From: Alteraurantiacibacter buctensis
GTDB lineage: Bacteria; Pseudomonadota; Alphaproteobacteria; Sphingomonadales; Sphingomonadaceae
Direction of reading: 5' to 3'
NCBI RefSeq assembly: GCF_009827655.1
Contig: NZ_WTYV01000001.1
Coordinates: 744,001 to 808,000, forward strand
DNA: 64,000 nt
A program made the translations under genes and the position numbers. The notes under the pieces are model-generated. The model was not told the DNA's origin and made no database searches. It saw only the letters and a program-made list of their open reading frames with translations. Positions 54,639 to 64,000 of the stretch are shown here, in pieces (the first letter of the stretch is position 1; every line of letters starts with the position of its first letter).

Positions 54639-55040
54639 TCACTCCCCGAAGAAGTTCAGCTCCAGCAGCACGTTGTTGGGATCGGCGGTGAAGATTTGCC
54701 GCAGGCCGATGGCGGCCACGAAGTTCTCCTGGAAATCGGCTCCGCGCGCTTTCAGCCGCTCCAGCGTTTCTTCGTAGCCGCTCAGTCGCAGCGCAATGTG
54801 GTGCAGCGCGCCGGTCAGGTCGCCCGGAGTAATCTCGCGGTCGTAGGTCCGCACGCAGTCGAGCGAGTTGATGTGGATGATCGCGCGGCCTGCATCGTCA
54901 TACATCCACTGCGCCGTCTCAGGGGTCAGCGGCGGGGGGCCGTCGCGCCGCTCCAGTCCCAGCAGTTCCTCGTAAAACCGGGCGCTGCCATCCAGGTCGC
55001 CGGTGATGATATTCACGTGATCGAGGGCTTCGACTTTCAT
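54639..55040 (-). CDS. VOC (glyoxalase/extradiol) family protein
   Basis: 133 aa single vicinal-oxygen-chelate module pair. LDHVNIITGDLDGSARFYEELLGL at the N-terminus and LHHIALRLSGYEETLERLKARG plus NNVLLELNFF give His and Glu metal candidates. Divergent from ligM across the 55128 palindrome, so likely co-regulated with demethylation. Could be an isomerase, lyase or dioxygenase; unknown. Confidence 0.8.
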   Translation of the reverse strand: MKVEALDHVNIITGDLDGSARFYEELLGLERRDGPPPLTPETAQWMYDDAGRAIIHINSLDCVRTYDREITPGDLTGALHHIALRLSGYEETLERLKARGADFQENFVAAIGLRQIFTADPNNVLLELNFFGE

Positions 55041-55127
55041 GGCTCTCTCCCTGCCGATTTGCGGTGTCGATTTTGGCCGATTTGTGGTGGCGCAAAGCGC
55101 CTTATCGCTTGCACCCTTAGCGCAACA

Positions 55128-55146
55128 TTGTATGTGACGCATACAA
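55128..55146. promoter_or_regulatory. Palindrome TTGTATGTGACGCATACAA upstream of ligM
   Basis: The best-matching copy of TTGTATGC-N3-GCATACAA, 46 bases before the ligM ATG and in the divergent VOC promoter region. A further GCGTATGTG half-like sequence follows at 55151. Confidence 0.7.
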
Positions 55147-55185
55147 TTTCGCGTATGTGATTCCTTCACAAACATGGAGAGGTGA

Positions 55186-56595
<1,410 letters not shown>

Positions 56596-56627
56596 GCGTT
56601 CCAGGGTTTCTCTGGACGGGAAAAGAG

Positions 56628-56660
56628 GGGCGGTGCCGCAAGGCGCCGCCCTTTTTCTTT
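56628..56660 (+). terminator. Rho-independent terminator of ligM
   Basis: gggcggtgcc / ggcgccgccc (one G-T wobble) around GCAA, then TTTTTCTTT. Confidence 0.9.
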
Positions 56661-56702
56661 GCGCGCAATGCGCTAGGCTGCGCGGCGAAGAGGGAGAACC
56701 CA

Positions 56703-58205
56703 ATGGTCGATTTCAGCGGTGATCCGTCCGCCCGGGGCTTCTACGCCCCGTTGCGGTTCGAGGCGGACCTGCACGATTGCCAGGTGGAAGGCACGCTGCC
56801 CGCCGCGCTGGACGGCACGTTCTATCGTAGCTGCGTGGACCGGCGCTATCCCCCGCGCGTGGCGAACGACATACCCTATAACGCCGATGGCGCGATCGAC
56901 ATGTTCCGCTTCCGCGATGGCCACGTGGACTTCCGCAGCCGCTATGTCCGTACGCCCCGCTATGTGGCGGAACGGCGCGAGCGGCGGGCACTGTTCGGGG
57001 CCTATCGCAACAAATACACGAATGATCCGCTGGCCACCGACCTCTCGATGAACACGGCCAACACCACGCCCATCGTCCATGCCGGCAAGCTGTTCGCGAT
57101 GAAGGAATCCAGCCCGCCGATGCTGCTGGACCCGCACACGCTGCGGACCATCGAGGAGCACGATTTCGGCGGCCGGCTGGGCGCCACCAGCTTCACCGCC
57201 CACCCCAAGATCGACCCGACGACGGGCGAGATGATCGCCTTTTCCTATGAAGCGAAGGGCGACCTGAGCGATGACCTGGCGGTCCACTTCTTCACCCCCG
57301 ACGGCACGCTGACCCGCTCGGTCTGGCTGAAATGCCCGGTGGTCAGCATGATGCATGACTTCATGATCACCCAGACCCACGTGATCCTGCCCACCACCGG
57401 CATGGTCACCAGCGAGGCCCGGCTGCTGGCGGGCGAGAATCACTGGGCCTATGACCCTGCCGTGCCCGGATACGTGGGGATCCTGCCGCGCGATGGCACG
57501 ACGCAGGACGTGCGCTGGTTCCAGGGCCCGCCGGACCGCGCCATGCTGATCCACGCCACCAATGCCCGCACAGAGGGCAACAAGGTGATCCTCGATGCCC
57601 CGGTGGCGCGCGGCAACTTCAACCCGCAGTTCCCCAATGCGGACGGCTCCCCCTTCGACCACGAAGCACGCAAGAACACCGTTCGCCGCTGGACCTTCGA
57701 CCTTGCCACCGGCGCCTGGGACGAGGAGATCCTGTTCCCCGGCGTCACCCCCACCAGCTTCACGCGGATGGACGACCGCTTCATCACGAAAGCGTTCCGC
57801 TGGAGCTTCAACCTGCTGACCGATACCGCCCTGCCGTGGGATGAAGCGCGCGCCGGTCCGCTGGGATCGCAGTGGAACGCCTGGTATCGTTTCGACCACC
57901 TGCACGGCACATACGAGAAGTGCTCCGCCGGCCCCACCCACACCCTGCTGGAACCGCAGTTCGTGCCCCGCGGCGCCGATGCGCCGGAGGGGGACGGCTA
58001 TGTGATTGGCGTGGCCAACAACCTTGCCACCATGGCCAGCGAACTGGTGGTGGTGGACGCGGTTGACTTTGCCGCCGGCCCCATCGCACGGGTGAAGCTG
58101 CCGTTCCGCCTGCACATGCAGGTCCACGGCTGGTGGGTTTCGTCAGCGGACCTGCCGTTCGATTTCGGCCGTGATTACGACTACGACGGCCCGCAGTACC
58201 TTTAG
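56703..58205 (+). CDS. Carotenoid-cleavage-oxygenase family, lignostilbene dioxygenase-like
   Basis: 500 aa seven-bladed propeller. The four iron-binding histidines fall at H167 (TAHPKID), H218 (MMHDFM), H284 (LIHATN) and H475 (QVHGWW), the family spacing. Members from Sphingomonads split the central double bond of lignostilbene to vanillin and a second aldehyde, and SYK-6 has such a gene beside ligI. Next to ligM this role is the most natural reading. Alternative: cleavage of another stilbenoid. Confidence 0.88.
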   Translation: MVDFSGDPSARGFYAPLRFEADLHDCQVEGTLPAALDGTFYRSCVDRRYPPRVANDIPYNADGAIDMFRFRDGHVDFRSRYVRTPRYVAERRERRALFGAYRNKYTNDPLATDLSMNTANTTPIVHAGKLFAMKESSPPMLLDPHTLRTIEEHDFGGRLGATSFTAHPKIDPTTGEMIAFSYEAKGDLSDDLAVHFFTPDGTLTRSVWLKCPVVSMMHDFMITQTHVILPTTGMVTSEARLLAGENHWAYDPAVPGYVGILPRDGTTQDVRWFQGPPDRAMLIHATNARTEGNKVILDAPVARGNFNPQFPNADGSPFDHEARKNTVRRWTFDLATGAWDEEILFPGVTPTSFTRMDDRFITKAFRWSFNLLTDTALPWDEARAGPLGSQWNAWYRFDHLHGTYEKCSAGPTHTLLEPQFVPRGADAPEGDGYVIGVANNLATMASELVVVDAVDFAAGPIARVKLPFRLHMQVHGWWVSSADLPFDFGRDYDYDGPQYL

Positions 58206-58223
58206 GAGAGGATCAAGACCCGC

Positions 58224-58904
58224 ATGACCAACTACGTTCTCGTCCACGGGGCCTGGGGCGGCCACCACACCTATGGCCAGGTGCCCGCGCGGCTGGAGGC
58301 AGAGGGCCACAAGGTGCTCAACTGCACGCTGCCGGGCCTGGGGAGCCGGCAGGCCGAGCTGCACCCCGGCATCACGCTGACCGACCATATCGATGCCGTA
58401 TGCCAGCAGATCGAAGAAGCGGGGTTCGACCGTTTCGTGCTGGCGGGCCACTCCTATGGCGGCATGGTCATCACCGGGGTGGCGGGCCGGCTGGGCAAGC
58501 GGGTCGATGCCATCTGCTACATCGACGCCTTCCTGCCCGACAACGGCCAGAGCCTGTACGACATCACCGGCGCCTATGAGCACGCCTGGTACATCGACAG
58601 CCAGAAGTTCCGCCCCGGCCTGGTGGAACCGATCGGTTCGATCGACTTCAAGATGGTGCCCGGCGTGGTCGGCTATCATCCCCTGCTGACGCTGGTGGAG
58701 GCGGTGCAGCTTTCGGGCGACGAGCAGGCGATCCCCAGGAAGGCCTACATCTTCGCCAATGCCTACAACCCCACCCCCTTCCCCCGCTTTGCCGAAAAGG
58801 CGAAGGCGGCCGGCTGGGACTATCACGAGGTGGCCACCGACCATTTCGTGATGCAGAACGATCCCGATACCACGGTGAAGGTGCTGCTGGGCCTGGCGGA
58901 GTAG
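58224..58904 (+). CDS. Alpha/beta hydrolase (salicylate-esterase/EstC-like)
   Basis: 226 aa. Oxyanion motif YVLVHGAWGG at the N-terminus, nucleophile elbow AGHSYGGM (S77), and a C-terminal ATDHFVMQNDP His. This is the plant methylesterase/pyrethroid-hydrolase-like subgroup that cleaves aryl esters. Eighteen bases after the dioxygenase stop, so the pair is probably co-transcribed; a phenolic ester is a reasonable substrate. Confidence 0.85.
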   Translation: MTNYVLVHGAWGGHHTYGQVPARLEAEGHKVLNCTLPGLGSRQAELHPGITLTDHIDAVCQQIEEAGFDRFVLAGHSYGGMVITGVAGRLGKRVDAICYIDAFLPDNGQSLYDITGAYEHAWYIDSQKFRPGLVEPIGSIDFKMVPGVVGYHPLLTLVEAVQLSGDEQAIPRKAYIFANAYNPTPFPRFAEKAKAAGWDYHEVATDHFVMQNDPDTTVKVLLGLAE

Positions 58905-58905
58905 G

Positions 58906-59316
58906 ATGGGGGACCAGCCCCTCGTCGCGGGTCGTGATTGCGGACCCTGCGCCATGTGCTGCGAGGTGCTGCGGATCGAGGCGCTGGACAAGCCCGAGCT
59001 GACCCCCTGCGCGCACCAGCAGGGCGGCTGCGCAATCTATCCCGACCGGCCGCCCGCCTGCCGCGAGTTCTACTGCGGCTGGCGGGCGCTGCCCTTCGTG
59101 GGCGCGCACTGGTATCCGCCGGACAGCGGGATGATGGTATTTCCGCTGGCGAGCGAAAAGCGCCTGACCGTCCACGTCGATCCGGCGCGGGCTGATGCGT
59201 GGCGGCAGGAGCCCTATGCCACGGACCTCGCCAACTGGGCGCAAGCCGCGCGGCGCATGGGGATGCGGCTGGCGGTGGTCGTTGGCCGGCAGGAAGTGGC
59301 CGTGCTGGCGGAGTGA
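58906..59316 (+). CDS. YkgJ-type cysteine cluster protein
   Basis: 136 aa. Eight cysteines in the pattern CGPCAMCC, then CAHQQGGCAIYPDRPPAC and YC. This matches YkgJ/zinc- or iron-chelating cluster proteins (CxxCC, CxxY, RPxxC). Function unknown. One base separates it from the esterase stop, so it shares the transcript. Confidence 0.82.
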   Translation: MGDQPLVAGRDCGPCAMCCEVLRIEALDKPELTPCAHQQGGCAIYPDRPPACREFYCGWRALPFVGAHWYPPDSGMMVFPLASEKRLTVHVDPARADAWRQEPYATDLANWAQAARRMGMRLAVVVGRQEVAVLAE

Positions 59317-59341
59317 ACCCGGCGGGGCAAATGCCGCCGGG

Positions 59342-59797
59342 TCAGGCTGCCATCAGCAGCTCGTCCATCTTGGCAAAGCCCTTGCGGGTAATCCCGATCA
59401 ATGCGCGGCGCCCGTCCGCCGGATCCTCCATCCGTTCGGCCAGGCCGCCATCGATCAGCATGGCGATATAGCGGCCGGCAGTGGTCGCCGGCGCGCCCGA
59501 GGCAATGGCCAGGCTCTTGATCGACAGGCGGCGGCTCTCCATCCGCGCGCGATAGAGTTCCAGCAGCATGTCCCATCCCGGCTCTCCGAACAGGTCCGCG
59601 CCAAACAGCGCGTTGCGCCGCGCGCGCAGGTCCGCCAGCAGGTCGGCGGGGACAGTCCCGCCGTACTGCAGCCGTGGCGTGGCATAGGGCTTGCGCACCG
59701 GTTGCTGCGCGGCAAACCCTTCCTCCACGATCTGCGCCAGCCGCCGCAATTGCGGGCACATTTCGAACTGCTGCTCGGGAAAATCCACGTAACCCAT
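59342..59797 (-). CDS. MarR-like winged-helix regulator
   Basis: 151 aa. SIKSLAIASGAPATTAGRYIAMLIDGGLAERMEDPADGRRALIGITRKGFAKMDELL is the winged helix-turn-helix with the wing DPxDGRR typical of MarR proteins. N-terminal 60 residues not recognised. In SYK-6 a MarR-type repressor (DesR) controls ligM and desA, so this is a candidate for the shared palindrome, but distance and gene context are weak evidence. Confidence 0.72.
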   Translation of the reverse strand: MGYVDFPEQQFEMCPQLRRLAQIVEEGFAAQQPVRKPYATPRLQYGGTVPADLLADLRARRNALFGADLFGEPGWDMLLELYRARMESRRLSIKSLAIASGAPATTAGRYIAMLIDGGLAERMEDPADGRRALIGITRKGFAKMDELLMAA

Positions 59798-59928
59798 TAA
59801 CGACCCCTAGCTTCACGCGCAGGCTCATTTTTCCCGCGTCGTGCCCGTCATCCAACCCCTTTGCCGACCGGCGCAGCGCCCCGCCAAGGCACGGTCACAT
59901 CAGGGTTAATACTGAATCGGACATTCTA

Positions 59929-59944
59929 GACTCTTTGCAAAGTC
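59929..59944. promoter_or_regulatory. Near-palindrome GACTCTTTGCAAAGTC
   Basis: Inverted repeat with core CTTTGCAAAG, 132 bases upstream of the MarR-like gene and 54 bases past the LuxR stop. Could be an operator of the regulator gene. Apart from this, the 200-base gap 59798-59997 holds nothing I can identify. Confidence 0.3.
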
Positions 59945-59997
59945 CACTGGTTACGTGTCACGCGACTACGTGATGGCCAATGGTCGCGGGCCTGGCG

Positions 59998-60717
59998 TCA
60001 GGCGATCAGGCCCAGGCTGATCGCGCGGATGGCCGCCGTGGTGCGATCGGATACCGAAAGCTTGCCGAAGGCCCGCCGCAGGTGCGTATCAACCGTGTTG
60101 GCCGAACAATTGAGCATCTCGGCAATGACCGAATTGCTCTTGCCCAGGGCCACCCACTGGAGGATTTCCCGCTCACGCGGCGAGAGCAGGACTTCGGGCG
60201 GGTTCTGGAGCACCGCCTCGCAGAGCCGCATGTGGCCGGCCTGGACCACCGCCTGGACCATCCGCCGCTCCTGCGCTGAAAACGCGCGGCCCTGATCAGC
60301 CGGAACCAGCGTGGCGAAGGCATTGCTCTGGCGCGGACCATAGCCGGGCACGGCCAGGCCATCGAGCGTATCCTCCGCGGCGCCCAGGCGGGCCAGCATC
60401 TGCTGGCGAAACTGCTGCTCGGCAGCGGCGATGGGCGCGCTGCTCCAGGCCTCGGTCCAGGTCATCACCCGCCCGCTGGCCAGGGTGCGGCGGGGAACCA
60501 CGTCCAGCCGATCGAACTCGGTATCGGTATAGGCATCGATGAAGCGGCGCGGGAAGCCGAAGGTCAGCGGACGCAGGCTTCCGGAGACCTGCGCGCCCTT
60601 CACGAAGAAGTAGGAGCCGGCCACGAAACCCTGGGCGCGCAGCGAGCGGACCAGGCCCTTCCACAGGCGGACGGGATCATCGCTTCGCGCGATTTCCTGC
60701 AAGCAATCGAGGAGCAT
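59998..60717 (-). CDS. LuxR-type quorum-sensing regulator, solo
   Basis: 239 aa. N-terminal autoinducer-binding-like domain (FPRRFIDAYTDTEFDRLDVV, MTWTEAW) and C-terminal GerE HTH (LSPREREILQWVALGKSNSVIAEMLNCSANTVDTHLRRAFGKLSV). By eye, the conserved Trp57 of TraR is Phe and the Pro of Asp-Pro is Val, while Tyr61, Asp70 and Trp85 counterparts remain. No luxI neighbour is present, so it is a solo receptor that may bind a non-standard or host-derived ligand. Confidence 0.82.
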   Translation of the reverse strand: MLLDCLQEIARSDDPVRLWKGLVRSLRAQGFVAGSYFFVKGAQVSGSLRPLTFGFPRRFIDAYTDTEFDRLDVVPRRTLASGRVMTWTEAWSSAPIAAAEQQFRQQMLARLGAAEDTLDGLAVPGYGPRQSNAFATLVPADQGRAFSAQERRMVQAVVQAGHMRLCEAVLQNPPEVLLSPREREILQWVALGKSNSVIAEMLNCSANTVDTHLRRAFGKLSVSDRTTAAIRAISLGLIA

Positions 60718-60855
60718 CTGCCTCTCTCAACACAACCTCCCGCGGGTGAAGTGTAGGCAGGGATGGATTGAGAAACAACAGCTTAAATTGTCGTCAGGGC
60801 CAATTCGGCTGGCGGCGAAAGGCGCGCCGGGACCAGGGCCCCGGCCCTCGCCCCG

Positions 60856-62298
60856 TCAGGCAGCGCGGCTGTACTGGCGGCGCTGCGGTGCCTGCACGTC
60901 CACCCCTTCCAGCCGGAACCCGTCCGACAGCTCCTGCAGGCGGCGGGATTCCTCGGCCAGGCTGCGGGCGGCGGCGCTGGCTTCCTCCACCAGGGCGGCG
61001 TTCTGCTGCGTGGCGTGGTCCATCTCGTTAAGCGCGGTATTGATCGTGTCGAGCGAGACCGATTGTGCGCCGGTCACTTCGGCAACCGAAGCGGACAGTT
61101 CGGCCAGTTCGCCGATCAGTCCGGCAATGCCATCGAAGGCCACGCCTGACTGTGCGACCAGTTGCGCGCCGCGTTCCACGTTCTCCACGCTCTGGATGAT
61201 CAGCGACTTGATCTCGCTGGCGGCATCGGCGCTGCGCTGGGCCAGCAGGCGCACCTCGCTGGCGACCACGGCAAAGCCCTTGCCGGCCTCGCCCGCCCTG
61301 GCGGCTTCCACCCCGGCGTTCAGTGCCAGCAGGTTGGTCTGGAAGGCGATGCCGTCGATCAGGTCGATAATCGCGCGGATCTGGTTAGCCGACTTTTCGG
61401 AGGCTTCCATCGCGTCGACCGCCTCGCTCACCACCTTGCGCCCGTCGGCGACCGACTGCTGCGAAGTCGCGGCGCGGTCGGACATGGACTTGGCCCCGTC
61501 GGCCGTGCGGCGCACGCCCCTGGTCAGTTCGTGCAGCGCGGCGCTGGTTTCCTCCAGGGTGGCGGCATCGTTCTGCGTGCGGATGGCCAGGTCATCCGCC
61601 GCCTGGCGGATCTCGGTGGCCCCGTGCGAAACGCTGCGTGCGGCATTGGCCACATCGGTCAGCGCACCGGCAACGGACTTGCGCATCCGCTCGAAATCTT
61701 CCGTGATGCGCGCATACTCGGGCGGCAGGGTGCTCAGCGAGCTGGTAAAATCGCTGTCGGCCAGCGCCGCCAAGGCCACGCCGATGGCTTCGATCGCTTC
61801 CAGCCGGCTGCATTCCTCGGCCTTGAAATAGGCAGAAAGGGCCACCTCCATGTCCAGCAGCGCAACTTTGACCAGCGTTGCCACCTCGCCTGCGGTGCGC
61901 CCGCCGTCCAGCATGCCGCCGAGCGATCCCTTCACCGCACGTTCGACCACTTCGGACAGGACGCGCGAATAGCCGCCGATGTACCAGGTGGGATCGAGGC
62001 CGATGCGGGCGTGGACATTGCCGATCCGCTCCGCCCGCTCAAGGTAGGCGGCGCCGGGGCGCTGCGAGAACAGTTCGGCCCAGTGTTCGATCTGCTTCGA
62101 TCGCGCCAGGTCCATCTGCGGCTGGCCGGAGAACTTGGCCGCCAGCGCCGGCACCGTGCGCACCTTGGCATAGAAGCGGTCCAGTGCGGGGGGAGCCAGC
62201 CGCGCCATGCGGCGGGCAATGCGGGGGAAACGGGCAATGTCATTCTGGTCGATGCCGAAAAAGTCGAGACGGTCTTCAACCGTGGTATCGTGGGCCAT
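60856..62298 (-). CDS. Globin-coupled methyl-accepting chemotaxis protein (HemAT-like)
   Basis: 480 aa soluble sensor. Protoglobin domain to about residue 165, proximal His H96 in [20 protein letters not shown]. The linker is followed by a cytoplasmic signalling domain with the chemoreceptor tip [33 protein letters not shown] and methylation-type helices ([28 protein letters not shown]). No membrane helices. Expected to bind O2 through haem and report to the CheA pathway for aerotaxis. No che genes are in the window. Confidence 0.93.
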   Translation of the reverse strand: MAHDTTVEDRLDFFGIDQNDIARFPRIARRMARLAPPALDRFYAKVRTVPALAAKFSGQPQMDLARSKQIEHWAELFSQRPGAAYLERAERIGNVHARIGLDPTWYIGGYSRVLSEVVERAVKGSLGGMLDGGRTAGEVATLVKVALLDMEVALSAYFKAEECSRLEAIEAIGVALAALADSDFTSSLSTLPPEYARITEDFERMRKSVAGALTDVANAARSVSHGATEIRQAADDLAIRTQNDAATLEETSAALHELTRGVRRTADGAKSMSDRAATSQQSVADGRKVVSEAVDAMEASEKSANQIRAIIDLIDGIAFQTNLLALNAGVEAARAGEAGKGFAVVASEVRLLAQRSADAASEIKSLIIQSVENVERGAQLVAQSGVAFDGIAGLIGELAELSASVAEVTGAQSVSLDTINTALNEMDHATQQNAALVEEASAAARSLAEESRRLQELSDGFRLEGVDVQAPQRRQYSRAA

Positions 62299-62354
62299 AG
62301 CGGGTAAGCCTTGTAGTAGCAGACTACCCGGCTATATTAGAATCGCACTTCGGA

Positions 62355-62376
62355 TACGTACGGAAGTCCGTACGTA
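62355..62376. promoter_or_regulatory. 22-bp palindrome TACGTACGGA-AG-TCCGTACGTA
   Basis: A nearly perfect palindrome 57 bases upstream of the globin-coupled receptor and 17 bases after the nitronate monooxygenase stop. Could be the chemoreceptor operator or a hairpin at the end of the upstream transcript. No T-run. Confidence 0.5.
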
Positions 62377-62392
62377 ACTTCCCTTGGTCGTG

Positions 62393-63403
62393 TTACCGCC
62401 CGGCCAACGCTGCCTCGCACTCGGTCATCAGCGTCTGGATGATCTGGGCGGCGGGTTCCTCGGCCTTGACCATGCCGACGGACTGGCCGGCCATCACGCT
62501 GCCGTTCTCCACGTCACCATCGATCACCGCGCGGCGCAGGGCCCCGGCCCAGAAGCGTTCGATGCGCAGTTGCGCCTCGCCCATGTCGATGCTGCCCTGA
62601 TCCAGCAGCAGGGCCACCTCGCGCTGCTTGGCGGCGAATTCCTCGGTGCCCTTGTTTTCCAGTGCCCGCACCGGGATCACCGGCAGGCGCGGATCGATCT
62701 GCACCGACGCCACCGCGTTGCGGGCGCTGGCGCGGAAGAACATCTTCTTGAAATCGGGGTGGGCAATGCTTTCGGTGGCGCAGGCAAAGCGGGTGCCAAG
62801 TTGCACGCCGCAGGCTCCCATCTGCAGGTAGCGCGCGATCATCTCGCCGGTGCCGATGCCGCCGGCGACGAACACCAGGTTGTCCTGCGCCAGTTCGGGC
62901 AGGATTTCCTGCGCCAGCACGCTGGTGGATACCGGGCCGATGTGGCCGCCCGCCTCGCTGCCCTCGATCACCAGCGCGTCCGCGCCTGAACGCAGCAGCT
63001 TCTTGCCCAGCGCCAGCGTGGGGGCAAAGCAGATGACCTTGGCGCCGGTTTCCTTGATCGCTTCCACGCTGCCCTTGGGCGGCAGGCCGCCCGCCAGCAC
63101 CACGTGGCCCACCTGGTGCTTCGCGCAGACCGCAATCAGCGCGAACAGGTCCGGGTGCATGGTGATCAGGTTCACGCCGAAGGGCCTGGCGGTCAGCGCC
63201 CTGGTGGCGGCGATCTCGGTATCGAGCAGCTCGGGCGTCATCGCCCCGCAGGCAATCACGCCAAAGCCGCCGCCGTTGCTGATCGCGGCCACCAGGTTGC
63301 GCTCGGAAACCCAGCTCATCGCGCCGCACATGATGGCGGTTTCGGTGCCCAGGAAAGCGGCCCCGCGCGCCATCAGCGCGTCGGTGCGGGGAAACGCGGT
63401 CAA
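62393..63403 (-). CDS. Nitronate monooxygenase / 2-nitropropane dioxygenase-like flavoprotein
   Basis: 336 aa TIM-barrel FMN protein. Catalytic His H154 in EGSEAGGHIG, FMN-phosphate region VFVAGGIGTGEMIARYLQMGACGVQLGTRF, N-terminal IMCGAMSWVSERNLVAAISNGGGFGVI. Family members oxidise nitronates or reduce enoyl substrates. TTG start at 63403 overlaps the lysC stop (TTGA) with GGAG upstream; ATG 63373 is an alternative. Confidence 0.85.
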   Translation of the reverse strand: MTAFPRTDALMARGAAFLGTETAIMCGAMSWVSERNLVAAISNGGGFGVIACGAMTPELLDTEIAATRALTARPFGVNLITMHPDLFALIAVCAKHQVGHVVLAGGLPPKGSVEAIKETGAKVICFAPTLALGKKLLRSGADALVIEGSEAGGHIGPVSTSVLAQEILPELAQDNLVFVAGGIGTGEMIARYLQMGACGVQLGTRFACATESIAHPDFKKMFFRASARNAVASVQIDPRLPVIPVRALENKGTEEFAAKQREVALLLDQGSIDMGEAQLRIERFWAGALRRAVIDGDVENGSVMAGQSVGMVKAEEPAAQIIQTLMTECEAALAGR

Positions 63404-64000
63404 GCGGCGGTCTCCACCGCGTCCAGACCATAGGCGGTGTGCAGCACGCGCACGGCCAGCTCGGTCTCGTCCTCGTCGATCAGCACGGAGATCTTGATCT
63501 CGCTGGTGGAGATCGCGTCCACGTTGATGCCGCGATCGGCCAGGGCCTTGAACATCGTGCTGGCCACGCCTGCGTGGCTGCGCATACCCACGCCCACGAC
63601 GCTGATCTTGGCCACCTTGTCGTCGCTGATCAGGCGGTAGAAACCGATCTGCTCCTTGCGCTCTTCCAGCATGGTCTGGGTGCGCAGCAGGTCGGACTTG
63701 GGCACGGTGAAGGTGACGTCGGTCTCGCCCTTGTCCTTGGCGATGTTCTGGATGATCATGTCCACGTTGATGCTGGCATCGGCCAGCGGACCGAAGATGT
63801 TGGCCACCGCGCCGGGCCGGTCGGGCACGCGGGTGAGGGTGATCTTGGCCTCGTTCTTGTCGGCGGCGATGCCGGTGATCAACTGGCGTTCCATGTCGGT
63901 TCCTTCCACTTCCTCGTCGCTGACGATCATCGTGCCCGGCAGGCTGTCGGCCGGCGGGGCGCCTTCCTCGATGAACGAGGAGAGCACCTGCACGCGCACC
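63400..64000 (-). CDS. lysC: Aspartate kinase, C-terminal ACT domains (partial)
   Basis: Runs off the right edge. The visible 199 aa contain two ACT domains (LITGIAADKNEAKITLTRVPDRPGAVANIF and KISVVGVGMRSHAGVASTMFKAL to EIKISVLIDEDETELAVRVLHTAYGLD), the lysine/threonine feedback region of aspartokinase. The kinase domain is outside the window. Coupled to the flavoprotein gene. Confidence 0.92.
   Translation of the reverse strand, partial: VRVQVLSSFIEEGAPPADSLPGTMIVSDEEVEGTDMERQLITGIAADKNEAKITLTRVPDRPGAVANIFGPLADASINVDMIIQNIAKDKGETDVTFTVPKSDLLRTQTMLEERKEQIGFYRLISDDKVAKISVVGVGMRSHAGVASTMFKALADRGINVDAISTSEIKISVLIDEDETELAVRVLHTAYGLDAVETAA

Overview
The window is a high-GC, densely packed bacterial chromosome segment. 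The gene families point to an alphaproteobacterium of the order Sphingomonadales, close to Novosphingobium, Sphingobium or Altererythrobacter: large TonB-dependent receptors, tandem tryptophan-halogenase-like genes beside a xylan locus, the complete LigA/B/C/I/J/K/U protocatechuate 4,5-cleavage set, a LigM-type demethylase and a lignostilbene dioxygenase. This placement is inferred from gene content; there is no rRNA in the window. I see no tRNA, rRNA, CRISPR array, insertion sequence or phage gene. Both ends cut genes: a GH3 glycosidase on the left and lysC on the right.

Layout. (1) 1-15.6 kb is a xylan-utilisation locus: a GH3 glycosidase, a Tat-exported GH10 xylanase, a TonB-dependent receptor, three canonical flavin-dependent halogenase-like proteins, one degenerate halogenase homologue, a JmjC/cupin-8 protein and a sugar MFS porter. 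LacI-type operators (core TAGCGCTA) lie in front of the receptor, the porter and, 29 kb further on, a DUF418 gene pair. (2) 15.7-23.5 kb is housekeeping and accessory: modABC with a convergent modE and a ModE-like box, a transaldolase-family protein, ChrA and a run of secreted or lipoprotein genes that includes a tandem duplication. (3) 23.6-31.1 kb is the protocatechuate meta-cleavage cluster. ligK-ligU-ligI lies on the minus strand, divergent from DUF1932 dehydrogenase-ligJ-DUF2218-ligA-ligB-ligC. (4) 31.1-39.5 kb holds poorly characterised oxidoreductases, hydrolases and SnoaL-like proteins. (5) 39.7-45 kb has a second TonB-dependent receptor, a small PilZ-like protein and twin DUF418 membrane proteins. 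(6) 45-59.3 kb is a second aromatic region: a MetE-like methyltransferase divergent from a PQQ/heme alcohol dehydrogenase, an aldehyde dehydrogenase, an amidohydrolase, an SDR, an MDR reductase, a TauD-type dioxygenase, a VOC protein divergent from ligM, a lignostilbene dioxygenase and an esterase. (7) 59.3-64 kb has a MarR-like regulator, a LuxR solo, a globin-coupled chemoreceptor, a nitronate monooxygenase-like protein and lysC.

How the genes fit together. The cell appears equipped for plant cell-wall debris. Xylan would be cleaved and imported by the left part. Lignin-derived stilbenes, alcohols and aldehydes would be converted by the dioxygenase, PQQ dehydrogenase and aldehyde dehydrogenase to vanillate. 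LigM would demethylate vanillate to protocatechuate, and LigAB-C-I-U-J-K would take it to pyruvate and oxaloacetate. A previously unlabelled 19-bp palindrome (TTGTATGC-N3-GCATACAA) occurs in three divergent promoters, ligK/ligJ-operon, MetE-like/PQQ dehydrogenase and VOC/ligM, with a partial copy in a fourth. This suggests one regulator ties the lignin genes together.
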